Positions 27,142-35,950 of a DNA stretch of 64,000 bases are shown here, piece after piece. The DNA lies in assembly GCF_019710745.1 (NCBI RefSeq), contig NZ_JAHKJW010000032.1, forward strand, positions 1 to 64,000, read 5' to 3'. This DNA is from Streptomyces beigongshangae (GTDB lineage Bacteria > Actinomycetota > Actinomycetes > Streptomycetales > Streptomycetaceae). Numbering within the stretch: position 1 is the stretch's first letter; the number at the start of each line of letters is the position of its first letter. The notes under the pieces are model-generated. The model worked only from the letters and a program-made list of their open reading frames with translations, had not been told where the DNA came from and made no database searches. Both the position numbers and the translations under genes were made by a program.

Positions 27142-29082
27142 ATGGACCTGCACGACCTGCACGACCTGCACGACCTGCACGACCTGCTGGACGATCCCCG
27201 CCCGTTCGCCCTGCTGCGCCGCCGCACGCCGGGCCGCCCCGCCGGGCAGGACGACACCGTCGAGGTGCTGCTCGGCCCGGTCACCGAGCACGAGCGGCTG
27301 GCCGACATCCCCGAAGGGCTCGCCCTCGTCCCCTACCGCCAGATCCGCGAACGCGGCTTCGACGTCCACGACGACGGCACCCCGCTCTCGGTGCTCGTAC
27401 CGGAGGAGTCGTACACGCTGCCGCTGGAGCAGGCCCTCGCCGAGCTGCCCGCGCACGACGTGCGGGTGCGGGACGGGGGCTTCGACGTCACGGACGAGGA
27501 GTACGCGCGGATCGTCGGGCGGGTGCTGCGCGAGGAGATCGGGCGCGGCGAGGGCGCCAACTTCGTCATCCGGCGGACGTACGAGGGGGAGATCCCGGGG
27601 TTCGGACGGGCCGACGCGCTGGCGCTCTTCCGGCGGCTGCTGGTGGGTGAGCGGGGCGCGTACTGGACGTTCGTGGTCCATACCGGGGACCGCACGCTGG
27701 TCGGGGCGAGCCCCGAGGTGCACGTGCGGATGTCCGGCGGGACCGTCGTGATGAACCCGATCAGCGGGACGTACCGCTATCCCGCCGCGGGGCCGACGCC
27801 CGAGGGCCTGCTGGACTTCCTCACCGACGGCAAGGAGATCGAGGAGCTCTCGATGGTCGTCGACGAGGAGCTCAAGATGATGTGCACGGTCGGCGACATG
27901 GGCGGGGTCGTGATCGGGCCGCGGCTCAGGGAGATGGCCCATCTCGCGCACACCGAGTACGAGTTGCGGGGCAGGTCGTCGCTGGACGTGCGCGAGGTGC
28001 TGAAGGAGACCATGTTCGCGGCGACCGTCACCGGGTCGCCGGTGCAGAACGCGTGCCGGGTGATCGAGCGGTACGAGCCCCGCGGCCGGGACGGGGCAGG
28101 ACGCGGGTACTACGCGGGGGCCCTGGCCCTCGTCGGACGCGACGCCGGCGGCGGGCAGACCCTGGACTCCCCCATCCTGATCCGGACCGCCGACATCGAC
28201 GCGCGCGGACGGCTGCGCGTGCCGGTGGGCGCGACGCTCGTCCGGGGTTCGGACCCGGCGGGCGAGGTCGCGGAGACCCACGCCAAGGCGGCGGGTGTGC
28301 TGGCCGCCCTCGGCGTACGCCCCGGCCGGCCGCGCGGGAGCGGGGCGCGGGCGGACCTCGGCGACGACCCGCGGGTGCGGGCCGCGCTCGACGGACGGCG
28401 GGCCTCACTGGCGCCGTTCTGGCTGCGGATGCAGGAGCCGCCGGCCGGACGGGCGGGCCACGCCCTCGTCGTGGACGGGGAGGACACCTTCACGGCGATG
28501 CTCGCGCACCTGCTGCGCTCGTCCGGCCTGGCGGTGACCGTGCGGCGGTACGACGAGGCGGGGCTGCGCGAGGCGGTCCGCGCGCACGAGGGTCCGCTGG
28601 TGCTGGGCCCCGGTCCGGGCGATCCGTCCGACCTGGCGGACCCGCGGATGGCGTTCCTGCGGGGCCTCGCCGCGGAGGCGGTCCGCGGGCACCGGCACGG
28701 CGTCCTGGGCGTGTGCCTCGGCCATGAGCTGATCGCGGCGGAGCTGGGTCTGGGGACCGTGCGCAAGGAGGTCCCGTACCAGGGCGCCCAGACGGACATC
28801 GACTTCTTCGGGCGGACGGAGACCGTCGGCTTCTACAACAGCTTCGTGGCGCGCTGCGACGACGGGGCCGCGCTCGAACTGGCGGCCCACGGCGTCGAGG
28901 TCGCCCGTGACGCGGCGGGCGAGGTGCACGCGCTGCGCGGGCCGGGCTTCGCGGGGGTGCAGTTCCATCCCGAGTCGGTGCTGACCCTGCGCGGCACGGA
29001 CGTCGTGCGGGAGTTGCTGGAGCGGGTGCGCGCGGGGGCGGGCGCCGCCGGCACGTTCGCGGAGCGGCGGCCCGCCCGGTAG
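27142..29082 (+). CDS. trpEG: Fused anthranilate synthase (component I plus glutamine amidotransferase)
   Basis: Makes anthranilate from chorismate and glutamine. The 646 residues hold the chorismate-binding domain (NPISGTYRYPA, DGKEIEELSMVVDEELKMM, TVTGSPVQNACRVIERYE) and, from about 450, a class I amidotransferase with GVCLGHELIAAELG (nucleophile Cys) and GVQFHPESV. The fold is PhzE-like, so aminodeoxyisochorismate synthase was considered; the Trp attenuator favours anthranilate. ATG 27142 follows CAGGGA. The N-terminus is encoded by a 9-bp repeat giving DL-HDL-HDL-HDL-HDL. Confidence 0.92.
   Translation: MDLHDLHDLHDLHDLLDDPRPFALLRRRTPGRPAGQDDTVEVLLGPVTEHERLADIPEGLALVPYRQIRERGFDVHDDGTPLSVLVPEESYTLPLEQALAELPAHDVRVRDGGFDVTDEEYARIVGRVLREEIGRGEGANFVIRRTYEGEIPGFGRADALALFRRLLVGERGAYWTFVVHTGDRTLVGASPEVHVRMSGGTVVMNPISGTYRYPAAGPTPEGLLDFLTDGKEIEELSMVVDEELKMMCTVGDMGGVVIGPRLREMAHLAHTEYELRGRSSLDVREVLKETMFAATVTGSPVQNACRVIERYEPRGRDGAGRGYYAGALALVGRDAGGGQTLDSPILIRTADIDARGRLRVPVGATLVRGSDPAGEVAETHAKAAGVLAALGVRPGRPRGSGARADLGDDPRVRAALDGRRASLAPFWLRMQEPPAGRAGHALVVDGEDTFTAMLAHLLRSSGLAVTVRRYDEAGLREAVRAHEGPLVLGPGPGDPSDLADPRMAFLRGLAAEAVRGHRHGVLGVCLGHELIAAELGLGTVRKEVPYQGAQTDIDFFGRTETVGFYNSFVARCDDGAALELAAHGVEVARDAAGEVHALRGPGFAGVQFHPESVLTLRGTDVVRELLERVRAGAGAAGTFAERRPAR
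27145..27186 (+). repeat. In-frame 9-bp tandem repeat at the start of trpEG
   Basis: Four copies of CACGACCTG after a leading GACCTG encode repeated His-Asp-Leu. Copy-number change would keep the frame and only lengthen or shorten the N-terminus. Confidence 0.85.
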
Positions 29083-29194
29083 CCGGGGACACGGCCGGCG
29101 CACCGGGGCGCCGGGGTGCCGGGGTGCCGGCCGGGCTGGAGGTTTCAGCCCGGCCGGCGTTCGACGAGCACGGCCCTGGGGCGGGGAGGGGAAG

Positions 29195-30223
29195 TCAGCC
29201 GAAGAAGACGCCGACCTCCTCGTACAGGCGGGGGTCCACCGTCTTCAGGCGGGCCGTCGCCTCCGCGATCGGGACGCGGACGATGTCCGTGCCCTGGAGC
29301 GCCACCATCTTGCCGAAGTCCCCGTCCCGCACGGCCTCGATGGCGTGCAGGCCGAACCGCGTGGCCAGCCACCGGTCGAACGCGCTGGGGGTGCCGCCCC
29401 GCTGCACGTGCCCCAGGACGGTCGTGCGCGCCTCCTTCCCCGTGCGGCGCTCGATCTGCGCGGCCAGCCACTCCCCCACGCCCGACAGCCGTACGTGCCC
29501 GAAGGAGTCCAGCGAGCCGTCCTTCAGGACCATGTCCCCGTCCTTGGGCATCGCCCCCTCCGCGACGACCACGATCGGCGCGTACGAGGCCTTGAAGCGT
29601 GAGGTCACCCAGGCGCAGACCTGGTCGACGTCGAACCGCTGCTCGGGGATGAGGATGACGTTGGCGCCGCCGGCGAGGCCCGAGTGGAGCGCGATCCAGC
29701 CCGCATGACGGCCCATCACCTCGCAGACCAGTACCCGCATGTGCGACTCGGCGGTGGTGTGCAGCCGGTCGATCGCCTCGGTCGCGATACCGACGGCCGT
29801 GTCGAAGCCGAAGGTGTAGTCGGTGGCGGACAGGTCGTTGTCGATGGTCTTCGGTACGCCGACGACGGGCACCGCGTACTCGTCGGTGAGGCGCGCCGCG
29901 ACCCCCAGGGTGTCCTCGCCGCCGATCGCGATCAGGGCGTCGACCTCGCACTTGGCGAGATTCTCCTTGATCCGGCGGATGCCGTTCTCGGCCTTGAGGG
30001 GATTGGTGCGCGAGGAGCCGAGGATGGTGCCGCCGCGCGGCAGGATGCCGCGCACGGCGGGGATGTCGAGCCGGACGGTGTCGCCCTCCAGCGGACCCCT
30101 CCAGCCGTCCCGGAAGCCGGTGAAGTCATAGCCGTACTCCTGCACGCCCTTGCGGACGATGCCCCGGATGACGGCGTTGAGCCCGGGGCAGTCGCCGCCT
30201 CCGGTCAGTACTCCGACCCGCAT
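29195..30223 (-). CDS. pfkA: 6-phosphofructokinase
   Basis: Phosphorylates fructose 6-phosphate in glycolysis. The 342 residues begin MRVGVLTGGGDCPGLNAVIRG and contain GGEDTLG, VPKTIDNDLSATD and CEVMGRHAGWIALHSGLAGG. The residues at the two sites that separate ATP from PPi enzymes are Asp (GGED) and Lys (PKTIDND), as in PPi-type enzymes, although related Streptomyces enzymes are reported to use ATP. ATG 30223 is chosen with AAGGGA upstream; the longer start at 30241 adds six residues. It lies 143 bp downstream of a two-component gene pair on the same strand. Confidence 0.95.
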   Translation of the reverse strand: MRVGVLTGGGDCPGLNAVIRGIVRKGVQEYGYDFTGFRDGWRGPLEGDTVRLDIPAVRGILPRGGTILGSSRTNPLKAENGIRRIKENLAKCEVDALIAIGGEDTLGVAARLTDEYAVPVVGVPKTIDNDLSATDYTFGFDTAVGIATEAIDRLHTTAESHMRVLVCEVMGRHAGWIALHSGLAGGANVILIPEQRFDVDQVCAWVTSRFKASYAPIVVVAEGAMPKDGDMVLKDGSLDSFGHVRLSGVGEWLAAQIERRTGKEARTTVLGHVQRGGTPSAFDRWLATRFGLHAIEAVRDGDFGKMVALQGTDIVRVPIAEATARLKTVDPRLYEEVGVFFG

Positions 30224-30366
30224 GGAAAGTCCCTTCGCCACGGTTGGCTGACGGAACTCACGCTAATAGTGATGCAGGTCACTCCAGGAGAGGGCGGAAG
30301 GTCAATTCCGGTGCAATCTGCGGGAGTTGATCACGTGCCATCACTCGTTGGTGTGTATCGGTGGGT

Positions 30367-31044
30367 TTACGCGTCGTCGAGACCCCGCTCTATGGCATAG
30401 CGCACCAACTCCACGCGGTTGTGCAACTGGAGCTTGCCCAGGGTGTTCTGGACGTGGTTCTGGACGGTGCGGTGGGAGATGACGAGGCGCTCGGCGATCT
30501 GCTTGTAGCTCAGGCCCTTGGCCACCAGCCGGAGCACCTCGGTCTCGCGGTCGGTGAGCTGCGGGGCCCTGGGTTCGTCGGCGCCCGGGGCGGGCCCGGG
30601 GTCGGCGGCGAGCCTGCGGTACTCGCCGAGGACCAGACCCGCGAGGCCCGGGGTGAAGACGGGGTCGCCGACGGCCGTGCGGCGCACCGCGTCGATCAGC
30701 TCCTCCGTGGAGGCCGACTTCAGCAGGTAACCGGTCGCCCCCGATTTCACGGCCTCCAGGACGTCTGCGTGCTCGCCGCTCGCGGAGAGGACCAGGACGC
30801 GCAGGGCGGGGTCGAGGCCGACGAGTTCCTTGCAGACCCGCACCCCGGGCTTCTCGGGCAGGTTCAGGTCCAGCACCAGGACATCGGGCCCGGCGGCCCG
30901 GGCCCGGCGCACCGCCTGCTCCCCGTCGCCCGCGGTCGCGACCACGTCGAACCCGGACTCGGCCAGGTCGCGGGCGACCGCGTCCCGCCACATGGGGTGG
31001 TCGTCGACCACCATGACCCTGATCGGGTCCTGTCGCTCGCTCAT
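30367..31044 (-). CDS. NarL/LuxR-family response regulator
   Basis: Partner of the overlapping sensor kinase. The 225 residues comprise a receiver domain (VMVVDDHPMWRDAVARDL, phosphoacceptor in VLVLDLNLPE, GYLLKSAS) and a C-terminal LuxR helix-turn-helix (LTDRETEVLRLVAKGLSYKQ, SHRTVQNHVQNTLGKL). ATG 31044 overlaps the kinase stop as ATGA; the 104 upstream in-frame codons belong to the shadow of the kinase. Its targets are unknown; pfkA is the next gene downstream. Confidence 0.95.
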   Translation of the reverse strand: MSERQDPIRVMVVDDHPMWRDAVARDLAESGFDVVATAGDGEQAVRRARAAGPDVLVLDLNLPEKPGVRVCKELVGLDPALRVLVLSASGEHADVLEAVKSGATGYLLKSASTEELIDAVRRTAVGDPVFTPGLAGLVLGEYRRLAADPGPAPGADEPRAPQLTDRETEVLRLVAKGLSYKQIAERLVISHRTVQNHVQNTLGKLQLHNRVELVRYAIERGLDDA

Positions 31045-32336
31045 GCCTTCTCCGCCTTCCCCCGCCTGCCCCCGGGCCCTCTGCGGGCCTTCGGGTCCCT
31101 TGCGCCCCCGGTCGTGTTCCCCGGCGCGTCCTCCGGTGCGTCCTTCGGTACCTTCAGTTCGACCTCCGTGCCCTGGCCCGGCACCGAGATCAGCTCGGCG
31201 GTGCCCCCGATCTCGCGCAGCCTGCCCCGGATCGACAGGGCGACGCCCAGGCGCCCCTCCCCCTCCGCCTGGGCGAGCCGCCCCCCGGGGATGCCGGGGC
31301 CGTCGTCGCGCACGGTCACGATCACCTCGTCCGGCTCGTCCTCGACCAGGATCCACGCGCGCGCGTCCGCGCCCGCGTGCCGGTGGACGTTGTCCAGCGC
31401 GGCGCCCACGGCGGCGGCCAGTTCCCCCGCCGCCCCGGCCGCGAGCAGCACCGGCGTCCCCGGCCCGGAGTACGTCACCTTCGCGCCGGCGTACGGGGCG
31501 AGCAGCGGGCGCAGGTCGCGCGGGGCCGGGTCGTCCCGCGGGTCGGGCTCGTCCACCGCGCGCACGACGGCGCCCTCGGCCCTGTCCTCCGACACCCGTG
31601 AGACGGGTACGAGCCCCTCGGAGACCAGGGTGCGCAGCGCGATCTCCTGCTCGCCGGCGAGGCGGCCCAGTTCCGCGGCCTCCCCGCCGATCGCGGAACC
31701 GCGCCGCTGCACCATGGCGAGCACCTGGAGGACGCCGTCGTGGATGTCACGGGCCAGCCGCACCCGCTCCCGCGTCGCCGCCTCTATCTCCAGGGCGCGG
31801 GCCAGGGTGCGTTCGGAGGCGCGGGCGACCTCGACCACGTACCCGATGGCGATGGAGGCGACCCACACGAGCAGCACGTCGTGGAAGGTGTCCTGGTCGA
31901 CCGTGCCGCGCTGCACGACGTTCGCGACGCCGACGAGCGCCGAGGCGAAGGCCGCCCAGCGCCAGCCGCCCTTGACGGCGAACGCCAGAACGGAACCCGC
32001 CGTCCATATGGAGGGGAGGGTCGGGCCGTCCGCGGCGATGCGGTCGTGGGCGTCCGCGACCGGGGTGAGCAGGATGCCGGTGAGGGCGATGGTCAGGTCG
32101 GCTGCGAGGAAGGGCTTGGTGCAGCTCGCCGCGCTCGCCACCCTGGGCAGGGTCGCGAAGGTCCAGGCGAAGAGCACCACGTAGAACCCGGCGGCCACCT
32201 CGGGGCGGATGAACTCGTCGCGGTGGGCGGCGAAGAGGCCGATCGCGTACAACAGCGTCAGGACGCGGTACGCGGTGAGCGCGCGCCACAGCGGCTGCTC
32301 GACCGACATCCTCATGACTCTCTCGCGCTTGGCCAT
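31041..32336 (-). CDS. MacS-like sensor histidine kinase (NarL type)
   Basis: A 431-residue membrane kinase. Five or six N-terminal helices span about residues 15-170 with almost no extracytoplasmic loop, suggesting it senses within or at the membrane. The dimerisation box is RLARDIHDGVLQVLAMVQRR with the phospho-His in DIHDG, and the ATPase has LDNVHRHAGADARAWI and VRDDGPGIPGG. The C-terminus ends in a basic disordered tail. ATG 32336 (MAKRERVM) is used; GTG 32345 would add three residues. Translationally coupled to its regulator. Confidence 0.93.
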   Translation of the reverse strand: MAKRERVMRMSVEQPLWRALTAYRVLTLLYAIGLFAAHRDEFIRPEVAAGFYVVLFAWTFATLPRVASAASCTKPFLAADLTIALTGILLTPVADAHDRIAADGPTLPSIWTAGSVLAFAVKGGWRWAAFASALVGVANVVQRGTVDQDTFHDVLLVWVASIAIGYVVEVARASERTLARALEIEAATRERVRLARDIHDGVLQVLAMVQRRGSAIGGEAAELGRLAGEQEIALRTLVSEGLVPVSRVSEDRAEGAVVRAVDEPDPRDDPAPRDLRPLLAPYAGAKVTYSGPGTPVLLAAGAAGELAAAVGAALDNVHRHAGADARAWILVEDEPDEVIVTVRDDGPGIPGGRLAQAEGEGRLGVALSIRGRLREIGGTAELISVPGQGTEVELKVPKDAPEDAPGNTTGGARDPKARRGPGGRRGKAEKA

Positions 32337-32369
32337 GTCCCCCACTACCCCATCCCCCGGCGGCCGCGT

Positions 32370-33257
32370 CTAGGAGCCGGTCCGCTCCCTCTCGGTCCGC
32401 TGTCCGCCGAACCGTTCCCCCTCGGCCGGCCGGTGTGCGCGGCCGGTCCCCTCCGGGGCGTCCGTACCGGCCTGCCCGGCGCCCCCGCGGTCCGGTTCTG
32501 CTTCACTCCGGTCCTGCCCGGCTTCCTTCTGCGCTTCTTTCTGGGCTTCCTTCTGCGCCTGCTTCTGTGCCTTCGCCGCGTCCGCGATCTGCCGCTTGGC
32601 GGTCGTCGCGTAGATGTCGACGTACTCCTGTCCGGAGAGCTTCATGATCTCGTACATGACCTCGTCGGTCACCGCCCGCAGGACGAAACGGTCCTGCTCC
32701 ATGCCCTCGTAGCGGCTGAAGTCCAGCGGTCTGCCGATGCGGATGCCCGGACGCATGAGCTTGGGCATCACCTTGCCGGGCGGCTGGATCTTCTCGGTGT
32801 CGATCATGGCCACCGGGACGACCGGCGCTCCGGTGGCCAGCGCCACGCGCGCGAGACCGCCGGGCCTGCCCCGGTAGAGGCGCCCGTCCGGCGAGCGCGT
32901 GCCCTCCGGGTAGATGCCGAACAGCTGTCCGCGCTCCAGGACGTCGACACCGCTCCTGATCGCCGCCTCGCCCGCGCCGCGCGCTCCGGAGCGGTCCACG
33001 GGCAGCTGGCCGACGCCCTTGAAGAAGGCGGCCGTCATCCGGCCCTTGATCCCGGGTGTGGTGAAGTACTCGGCCTTGGCGATGAAGGTGACCTTGCGGT
33101 CGAGGACCGCCGGCAGGAAGAACGAGTCCGAGAACGACAGGTGGTTGCTCGCCAGGATGGCCGGGCCCTCGGCGGGAACGTTCTCAATGCCTTCCACCCA
33201 GGGCCTGAAAGCGAGTTTCAGGGGCCCTCCGACGGAAAACTTCATCGCGCCGTACAT
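32370..33257 (-). CDS. plsC: 1-acylglycerol-3-phosphate acyltransferase (PlsC family)
   Basis: Makes phosphatidic acid from lysophosphatidic acid, at the membrane. The 295 residues contain the acyltransferase boxes ILASNHLSFSDSFFLP (NHxxxxD, with Ser-Asp spacing), GQLFGIYPEGTRSPDGRL (EGTR) and VALATGAPVVPVAM. The last 80 residues form a charged tail that starts with Lys/Gln/Glu/Ala repeats (KAQKEAQKEA) encoded by a 12-bp repeat. AGGAGG lies 10 bp before ATG 33257; GTG 33260 with 7-bp spacing is equally possible. TAAGGT at 33294-33289 may be its -10 box. Confidence 0.93.
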   Translation of the reverse strand: MYGAMKFSVGGPLKLAFRPWVEGIENVPAEGPAILASNHLSFSDSFFLPAVLDRKVTFIAKAEYFTTPGIKGRMTAAFFKGVGQLPVDRSGARGAGEAAIRSGVDVLERGQLFGIYPEGTRSPDGRLYRGRPGGLARVALATGAPVVPVAMIDTEKIQPPGKVMPKLMRPGIRIGRPLDFSRYEGMEQDRFVLRAVTDEVMYEIMKLSGQEYVDIYATTAKRQIADAAKAQKQAQKEAQKEAQKEAGQDRSEAEPDRGGAGQAGTDAPEGTGRAHRPAEGERFGGQRTERERTGS

Positions 33258-33417
33258 CACCCGTGTGCCTCCTGTGTCTGTCGAGCAGACCTTAACCCGG
33301 TGCACCGCCGATGGGCCCGACGGCCCTGGTCGGTGTCAGTGCCGTCGCGTACGGTGAAGTACGCCTCGAAGCTTCGGGGCAGCGTCGCGTCGTCCCTGAA
33401 CGAACAGGAGACCGAAG

Positions 33418-34227
33418 GTGCCGGTCCTTCCCGGAGCTGAGCCGTTCCACCACGAGGGCGGAGAGGTCGGGGTCCTCCTCTGCCACGGTTTCACCGGTTC
33501 CCCGCAGTCGCTGCGCCCCTGGGCCGAGTACCTCGCCGGACGCGGTCTGACCGTCTCGCTGCCGCTGCTGCCCGGGCACGGCACACGCTGGGAGGACATG
33601 CAGCTCACCGGCTGGCAGGACTGGTACGCGGAGGTGGACCGCGAGCTGCGCGCCCTGCGCGAGCGCTGCTCCCGGGTCTTCGTGTTCGGCCTCTCCATGG
33701 GCGGCGCGCTCACCCTGCGGCTCGCCGCGAAGCACGGGGACGACATCAGCGGCATCGTGGTGGTCAACCCGGCGAACAAGGTGCACGGCCTGGCCGCGTA
33801 CGCCCTGCCGGTGGTCCGCCACTTCGTCAAAACGGTGAAGGGCATCACCAGCGACATCGCCAAGGAGGGCGGTGTGGAGATCGGCTACGACCGGGTGCCC
33901 CTGCACGCCGCGCACTCGATGCGCACCTTCTACCGGCTGCTCGACGGCGAACTGCCGCAGGTGACGCAGCCGGTGCTGCTCCTGCGCAGCCCGCGGGACC
34001 ATGTGGTGGCGCCCGTGGACTCGGCCCGCATCCTCGGCCGGGTGTCGTCCGTGGACGTCACGGAGATACTTCTGGAACAGAGCTACCACGTCGCGACGTT
34101 GGACCACGACGCGGACCGGATCTTCGAGGAGAGCTTCGCCTTCGTCTCCCGGCTCGCACCCGGTGCCGGCAAGGAGGCCGGCGCGGGTCAGGCGAGTCAG
34201 CAGGAAGGGACGGCCACTGGTGGCTGA
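33418..34227 (+). CDS. Alpha/beta-hydrolase, carboxylesterase (Est30-like)
   Basis: A 269-residue serine hydrolase. VLLCHGFTGSPQSLRPWAEY is the oxyanion region, VFGLSMGGALTLRLAAKHG carries the nucleophile Ser, SPRDHVVAP the Asp and SYHVATLDHD the His. The pattern matches small carboxylesterases and monoacylglycerol lipases of the Est30 group. GTG 33418 is preceded by AGGAGACC. A TACGGT -10 box lies at 33350-33355. Divergent from plsC, which hints at lipid metabolism; the substrate is not known. Confidence 0.92.
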   Translation: MPVLPGAEPFHHEGGEVGVLLCHGFTGSPQSLRPWAEYLAGRGLTVSLPLLPGHGTRWEDMQLTGWQDWYAEVDRELRALRERCSRVFVFGLSMGGALTLRLAAKHGDDISGIVVVNPANKVHGLAAYALPVVRHFVKTVKGITSDIAKEGGVEIGYDRVPLHAAHSMRTFYRLLDGELPQVTQPVLLLRSPRDHVVAPVDSARILGRVSSVDVTEILLEQSYHVATLDHDADRIFEESFAFVSRLAPGAGKEAGAGQASQQEGTATGG

Positions 34228-34978
34228 GCACGACGCGGACCGCGAGCCCGACGAGAAGGACGCACCGCCCGGCGGGGAACAGGGCCCCTCGTTCGACGAG
34301 ACGGCGGCGTGGGAGGCCATCGTGGCGGGGTACGGCGAGGAACCGCCGGACCCGCCCGGCGCCAAGCCGTTCAAGTCGGTGGAGGACCTGGCGCTCCTGG
34401 AGCCCGAGACGAACGACTCCGGCGGGCCGGGCGGCTCCGATCCGGGGAGCGCCGCGACGCCCAAGGGCGCCAAGGACCGCAAGGGCGGTACGGACACCGC
34501 GGACGCCACGGACACGGCGGACACCACGGACATCTCGGCGTCCGAGACCCCGGAGACACCGGGGGCGCAGGACGGGCCCGGCGCCGGGAGGCCGCTCGGC
34601 AGTTCGGTCGCGTTCGCGCCCGGCGTCGCCGGTCCGCGCGACTACTCGCTGTCCGATCCGGCCGGGGAGCACGCCGCGAAGGACTCCGGGGCCGGGAACG
34701 CCGGTGACGACGAGGACGACGAGGACGACGAGGGGCACTTCGTGCCGCCCGAGCCGCCCCCGCTGCCCGCCGCGGACGTGACGGCCAAGTTCGCCTGGCT
34801 GGCCGTGATCGGCGGCCCCGTGCTGCTGCTCCTCGCGGTCCTGCTCGGCTGGCAGATGACATGGTGGCTCGCCACGCTCGGCATCGGGGGCTTCCTCGGC
34901 GGTTTCGCCACGCTGGTGGGGCGGATGCGCGGCGACGACGAGGACGAGGAGGACCCGGGGCGGGGCGCGGTGGTCTGA
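34220..34978 (+). CDS. Acidic membrane protein of unknown function
   Basis: Unrecognised 252-residue protein. About 190 residues are acidic and disordered, including TADATDTADTTDIS-like repeats and the run GDDEDDEDDEGHF. Two membrane helices end the protein (LAVIGGPVLLLLAVLLGWQ and WLATLGIGGFLGGFATLVG), then an acidic tail. The motif FDETAAWEAIVAGYGEE near residue 30 may be the conserved part. GTG 34220 overlaps the esterase stop by 8 bp, so the two genes are coupled. Confidence 0.8.
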   Translation: MAEHDADREPDEKDAPPGGEQGPSFDETAAWEAIVAGYGEEPPDPPGAKPFKSVEDLALLEPETNDSGGPGGSDPGSAATPKGAKDRKGGTDTADATDTADTTDISASETPETPGAQDGPGAGRPLGSSVAFAPGVAGPRDYSLSDPAGEHAAKDSGAGNAGDDEDDEDDEGHFVPPEPPPLPAADVTAKFAWLAVIGGPVLLLLAVLLGWQMTWWLATLGIGGFLGGFATLVGRMRGDDEDEEDPGRGAVV

Positions 34979-35023
34979 TCCCGCCCCGCCTGTGCCCGCG
35001 CGGGCGCGCGGGGTCAGGCGGGA

Positions 35024-35788
35024 TCAGGCGGCCGGGATCCTGAGGGCGGCCAGCACCGGGAGGTGGTCCGTGGCCGCCCTCAGGTCCGCCTCGCTCACCC
35101 CGGGGTGGCCGAGGGGCACGCCGCAGCCCAGGACCTCCACGCCCTCCGTGGCGAAGAGCGCGTCGATGCGCTGGTGGGGGCGGTCCGGCGTCGAGGTGTA
35201 CTCGCCGCCCCAGGGGGCGACCGCCCAGCCGTCCTGGAACTCCGTCGCCAGGCGCTTGAACGTGGGGCCGCCCGGGCGCTCGTTGAGGTCGCCGCCCACG
35301 ACGGCGTACGGGGCGTCCAGCGCGACGAGATGGTCCACGAGCAGGTCGCCCTGCCGTCCGCGCTCGTCCTTCTGGAGCGAGAGGTGGCAGCTCAGTACGC
35401 CGAGGCGGGCGCCCCCGAACCGGACGACCGCGGTCGCGAAACCGCGTCGGTGCAGGCCCGGGGTGAGGGGGAGCAGTACGTCCTCGGTGCGCTCGACCGT
35501 GGCCCGCAGGGAGCACAGGAGGGCGGGGCCGGAGGCCGTGGCCCCGCCGGTCAGGAGGACCTGGCCCGAGGCGGCCGCCAGCCTCGCCAGCTTCTTGCGC
35601 CAGCGGAAGAAGCGGGGGGCTTCCTGGAGCAGGACGAGATCCGGTGCGCAGGCGGTGATCACGCGGGCCAGTGCGGTGGTGTCGTCCCGCAGGGAGCGGA
35701 TGTTGTAACTGAGGACGCGGATGACGGCGGACCCGTCCTCCTCGGTCCGGGAGACGGGCAGCGGGCGGATTGTCGGGCTGGCTGACAT
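35024..35788 (-). CDS. Endonuclease/exonuclease/phosphatase-family protein
   Basis: A 254-residue DNase I-like metallohydrolase. VLSYNIRSLRDD is the N-terminal Asn box, LVLLQEAPRFF has the metal-binding Glu, VVGGDLNERPG the Asp-x-Asn pair, and ATDHLPVLAAL the final Asp-His. It may act on DNA, RNA, phospholipid or inositol phosphate. ATG 35788 follows TATCTT (35801-35796) by 7 bp with no ribosome-binding site, so the upstream TTG 35797 is not needed and leaderless expression is likely. Confidence 0.9.
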   Translation of the reverse strand: MSASPTIRPLPVSRTEEDGSAVIRVLSYNIRSLRDDTTALARVITACAPDLVLLQEAPRFFRWRKKLARLAAASGQVLLTGGATASGPALLCSLRATVERTEDVLLPLTPGLHRRGFATAVVRFGGARLGVLSCHLSLQKDERGRQGDLLVDHLVALDAPYAVVGGDLNERPGGPTFKRLATEFQDGWAVAPWGGEYTSTPDRPHQRIDALFATEGVEVLGCGVPLGHPGVSEADLRAATDHLPVLAALRIPAA

Positions 35789-35853
35789 GCGGATCAAGAT
35801 AGCGGCCGAGGGGGGACGGGCCGTTCGTTCACCGCGGCCCGGTGGCGGCTTCT

Positions 35854-35911
35854 CGCGCAGTTCCCCGCACCCCTGAAGAGGCGTCCCTCCAAGGGCGCGG
35901 GGAACTGCGCG
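35854..35911. repeat. Dispersed palindrome, interrupted copy
   Basis: CGCGCAGTTCCCCGC (35854-35868) and its complement (35897-35911) flank a 28-bp centre. It lies after the glkA stop. It is one of four copies in this window (with 42404, 51826 and 59078) and may act as a terminator. Confidence 0.85.
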
Positions 35912-35950
35912 CTCGGCCCCCGCCGGGCCGCAGGTGGTGGGTGGCCGTCG

